A stretch of DNA of 7,260 nt from the NCBI GenBank assembly GCA_013154225.1, contig JAADCW010000160.1, positions 1-7,260 on the forward strand. The letters run 5' to 3'. Positions within the stretch are counted from its first letter, which is position 1. Each line of letters begins with the position of its first letter. Of the stretch, positions 5,057 through 7,260 are shown piece by piece. This DNA is from Chloroflexota bacterium. GTDB taxonomy: Bacteria; Chloroflexota; Anaerolineae; Anaerolineales; DRMV01. The position numbers and the translations under genes are program-made. The notes beneath the pieces were generated by a model. It had not been told where the DNA came from. It saw only the letters and a list, made by a program, of their open reading frames with translations, and did no database searches.

Positions 5057-6934
5057 TTAGGCCGTGGTTTCTTTGGGTTTGGGGGTTGCCCGTTTGGGCA
5101 CTGGCGGCGGGAAGATTTTTTCAAATTCGTCGCGCGAGATGGTTTCGACTTCCAGCAGGCGCTGGGCGACCGCGTCGAGTTTGTCGCGGTATTTCTGCAG
5201 GATGCTGTGGGCTTGTTGATAGGCTTCGGTCACCAGCCGCCGCACTTCTGCGTCAATTTGTTCGGCTACGGCTTCGGAGTAATCCCGCTGTTCCGCGATT
5301 TCGCGGCCCAGGAAGATGAGCTCGTCTTTTTTGCCGTAAACCAGGGGGCCCAAGGTTTCGCTCATACCCCAGCGGGTCACCATCGTGCGCGCGAGGTGGG
5401 TTACCCGCTCCAGGTCGTTGGCCGCGCCCGAGGTGATGTCGTCAAAGACCAGTTCCTCCGCGGCTCGTCCGCCCAGCAACCCTACCATGTCGGCAAAGAC
5501 CTTGCGCCGTGAGAGCAGGGTGCGGTCTTCTTCGGGCAGGGTGAGGGTGTAACCGCCGGCCATGCCGCGGGCGATGATGGAAACCTTGTGGACGGGGTCG
5601 GCTTCAGGCAGGGCATTCATCACCACCGCATGCCCGGCCTCGTGGTAGGCCACGATGCGCTTTTCGTCTTCGCTGATCACGCGGCTCTTGCGTTCAGGCC
5701 CGGCCAGCACCCGCTCGATGGCTTCTTCAAAGTCGCGCTGTTCGATGACTTTGCTCCCGCGGCGGGCGGCCAAAATCGCGGCTTCGTTGACCAGGTTTTC
5801 CAAATCCGCACCCACAAAGCCCGGCGTGGAGCGTGCAATGACTTTCAGATCTACATCAGGGGCGATGGGTTTGCCGCGGACGTGCACTTTGAGGATGGCT
5901 TCTCGGCCGCGCATGTCGGGGCGGTCGAGCACCACGCGGCGGTCGAAGCGGCCGGGGCGCAGGAGCGCGGGGTCCAAGATGTCGGGGCGGTTGGTCGCGG
6001 CCATCACGATGATGTTGGTATCGCTGTCAAAACCGTCCATTTCTACCAGCAACTGGTTGAGGGTTTGCTCGCGCTCATCGTGACTGCCGCCCAAGCCTGC
6101 GCCGCGCTGGCGGCCTACCGCGTCGATTTCGTCCACGAAAACGATGCAGGGGGAATGCCGCTTGGCCTGGTCAAACAGATCGCGCACGCGGCTGGCACCC
6201 ACGCCCACGAACATTTCCACGAATTCCGAGCCGGAAATCGAGAAGAACGGCACGCCGGCTTCCCCGGCCACGGCTTTGGCCAGCAGGGTTTTGCCTGTGC
6301 CTGGCGGGCCTACCAGCAGCACGCCTTTGGGAATGCGCGCACCCAGCGCGAGGAATTTTTCTGGCTCTTTGAGGAATTCCACAACTTCTTGGAGTTCTTC
6401 TTTTGCTTCGTCAACGCCGGCCACGTCGTCGAACGTCACAATGGGCCGGTCGCCGGTGAACATGCGCGCTCGCGATTTCCCAAAGGAAAGCGCACCACTG
6501 CCCCCAGCCTGGCTTTGCCGCATCAAGTACCAGAACATGCCCACCACCAGGACGATGGGCAGAATGTACATGATGCCGGTGAAAATGTCAGGCCAAACGC
6601 TGGGGGGGACAATCTCGACTTTGACCCGATCAGGCGAAAGGTCTTCAGGGGTGACCCCCAGATCGCGCAGTTGGCGGATGAAACTTTCGCCCGGGTCAAT
6701 GGCTACGGTGCGTTTGGTACCGTCTTTGTAGATGACCGTGACATCGGTGCTCTTGACCACCATGCGGGTGACTTTGCCCGCCTGGACGTCAGCGGCCACC
6801 TGGTTGATGTAAAGGGGCTTAGTTTGCTCGCGTTGGCCGGCGAAACTGTACCAAATCAGGCCGGCAATAGCGAGGATGATGAAGAGGTAAATGGTTGAAG
6901 CCCGATTGGGATTGCTACGAGGAGTTGGATCCAC
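5057..6934 (-). CDS. ftsH: ATP-dependent zinc metalloprotease FtsH
   Basis: The product is 625 residues, within the normal range. FtsH is a hexameric membrane-anchored AAA+ protease that extracts and degrades misfolded membrane proteins and short-lived regulators. Two membrane helices (about 14-32 and 117-137) flank an extracytoplasmic domain. The AAA+ module holds Walker A GPPGTGKT (209-216), the pore motif MFVGVG (241-246), Walker B IVFVDEID (264-271) and the second region of homology, ATNRPDILDPALLRPGRFDR (313-332). The M41 protease domain has HEAGH (431-435), and the third zinc ligand is D507 in TSGAANDLE. The C-terminal tail is short and rich in proline and lysine. The start is GTG at 6934, supported by GGAGGT 4 bases upstream. 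All catalytic residues are present. It appears to be transcribed alone from an extended -10 promoter with a long leader. Confidence 0.98.
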   Translation of the reverse strand: MDPTPRSNPNRASTIYLFIILAIAGLIWYSFAGQREQTKPLYINQVAADVQAGKVTRMVVKSTDVTVIYKDGTKRTVAIDPGESFIRQLRDLGVTPEDLSPDRVKVEIVPPSVWPDIFTGIMYILPIVLVVGMFWYLMRQSQAGGSGALSFGKSRARMFTGDRPIVTFDDVAGVDEAKEELQEVVEFLKEPEKFLALGARIPKGVLLVGPPGTGKTLLAKAVAGEAGVPFFSISGSEFVEMFVGVGASRVRDLFDQAKRHSPCIVFVDEIDAVGRQRGAGLGGSHDEREQTLNQLLVEMDGFDSDTNIIVMAATNRPDILDPALLRPGRFDRRVVLDRPDMRGREAILKVHVRGKPIAPDVDLKVIARSTPGFVGADLENLVNEAAILAARRGSKVIEQRDFEEAIERVLAGPERKSRVISEDEKRIVAYHEAGHAVVMNALPEADPVHKVSIIARGMAGGYTLTLPEEDRTLLSRRKVFADMVGLLGGRAAEELVFDDITSGAANDLERVTHLARTMVTRWGMSETLGPLVYGKKDELIFLGREIAEQRDYSEAVAEQIDAEVRRLVTEAYQQAHSILQKYRDKLDAVAQRLLEVETISRDEFEKIFPPPVPKRATPKPKETTA

Positions 6935-7105
6935 TGGAACCTCCGTTCAAGTCACTTGCCTTGCAAGGGTGAAAGGGACCGAATTGCGTTTTTGTGTAAG
7001 TGGCCCCTGGAAGTGTGCTTTACACGGCAGGGGATGCCGGATGTGATTTAAGCACAAAGAGCAGCCAGACACCAGGGGCATCCGGTTGCACATACGGTAT
7101 TGTGC
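6935..7105 (-). other. Long, structured ftsH leader
   Basis: About 170 bases separate the predicted transcription start from the ftsH GTG. The segment holds several inverted repeats: GCCCCTGG (7003-7010) with CCAGGGGC (7072-7079); CCGGATG (7037-7043) with CATCCGG (7079-7085); AAGCACAA (7050-7057) with TTGTGCTT (7100-7107); and a local near-palindrome GCACATAC/GTATTGTGC (7088-7105). Some of these pairings are mutually exclusive (they share base 7079 or arms near 7100), as in switching leaders. No known riboswitch or HrcA (CIRCE) site was recognised, and no coding region is supported. Confidence 0.4.
6939..6944 (-). promoter_or_regulatory. Ribosome binding site of ftsH
   Basis: The - strand reads GGAGGT ending 4 bases before GTG 6934. 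This near-perfect Shine-Dalgarno sequence supports the GTG start and the resulting N-terminus MDPTPRSNPN just ahead of the first membrane helix. Confidence 0.85.
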
Positions 7106-7110
7106 TTCAA

Positions 7111-7119
7111 ATTATACCA
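7111..7119 (-). promoter_or_regulatory. Extended -10 promoter of ftsH
   Basis: The - strand reads TGGTATAAT (7119 down to 7111), an exact extended -10 element (TGn plus TATAAT). No good -35 hexamer is found at 16-18 bases upstream, which is usual for extended -10 promoters. Transcription would begin near 7104, giving a leader of about 170 bases. From here to the right edge (7120-7260) no gene is supported; the stretch holds only AT-rich sequence and a small palindrome at 7189-7198. Confidence 0.65.
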
Positions 7120-7260
7120 GCCGCTTGCCGTTGGGAGAGATTTTTTACCAAACGCTTAGAAAAAACTTGCTGGCTACCTGACACAAAAGTTGCGCAACAA
7201 CTGGAACTCTTGTAAAACGGGTTTGCATGAGATGTTACGCAGGTCGCAGGCCATCCAGAG

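Noticed and set aside
4807..5124. 105-codon - strand frame between ftsH and greA
   Set aside because: It overlaps the end of ftsH, crosses the terminator and leader hairpins, and shows no family resemblance.
5588..6898. 436-codon open frame on the + strand opposite ftsH
   Set aside because: It mirrors conserved FtsH codons, with a low-complexity His/Ala/Phe-rich product, no ribosome binding site and no domain.
7189..7198. Palindrome GTTGCGCAAC as a regulator site
   Set aside because: A 10-base palindrome is short, competes with an overlapping AGTTG/CAACT pairing, and has no adjacent gene or promoter that would give it meaning.
7000..7215. 71-codon + strand frame upstream of ftsH
   Set aside because: It lies over the ftsH leader and promoter, has no ribosome binding site and no recognisable product.
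7227..7260. Possible start of a + strand gene running off the right edge (ATG at 7227 or 7232)
   Set aside because: Fewer than a dozen codons are visible, with no convincing ribosome binding site or promoter, so it cannot be supported.
1..7260. Defence system, prophage, CRISPR or mobile element
   Set aside because: No spaced direct repeats, transposase, integrase, nuclease or phage-like genes were found. The genes are housekeeping or metabolic, with uniform composition.

Overview
The window is a compact, roughly 60% GC stretch of bacterial chromosome with five intact protein genes, no RNA genes, no CRISPR array and no insertion sequence. Gene content and protein style suggest a Chloroflexota bacterium, possibly Anaerolineae-like. 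The hints are the FtsH and GreA sequence style, heavy GCC/GCG alanine codon use, and a dispersed intergenic repeat built around CCCCTCTCCC/GGGAGAGGGG. This placement is by eye and is only moderately secure.

The left half is read on the + strand. First is an unusual fusion protein (70-2049): a complete amidohydrolase of the methylthioadenosine/S-adenosylhomocysteine deaminase (MtaD) type, followed without a break by about 195 residues that look like a CYTH (triphosphate tunnel) domain. A palindromic intergenic repeat follows (about 2098-2235). Next is a translationally coupled pair: a major facilitator transporter resembling the fosmidomycin-resistance (Fsr) group (2322-3479) and an inositol monophosphatase-family phosphatase (3479-4270), joined by a TGATG stop/start overlap. 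A symmetric terminator at 4299-4329 closes this side and also serves the convergent greA gene.

The right half is read on the - strand: ftsH (membrane AAA+ zinc protease, 5057-6934) lies upstream of greA (transcript-cleavage factor, 4349-4810). They are separated by 246 bases holding a terminator and a greA leader rich in perfect inverted repeats, with a TATAAT box inside one of them. ftsH is preceded by an extended -10 promoter (TGGTATAAT) about 175 bases upstream of its GTG start, and the leader in between contains several inverted repeats. No gene could be supported from 6935 to the right edge.

FtsH and GreA are housekeeping quality-control and transcription factors. The left-hand genes are metabolic: nucleoside salvage, efflux or uptake, and sugar-phosphate or nucleotide phosphatase activity. 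No single pathway links all five. The most interesting object is the deaminase-CYTH fusion, followed by the structured leaders of greA and ftsH.
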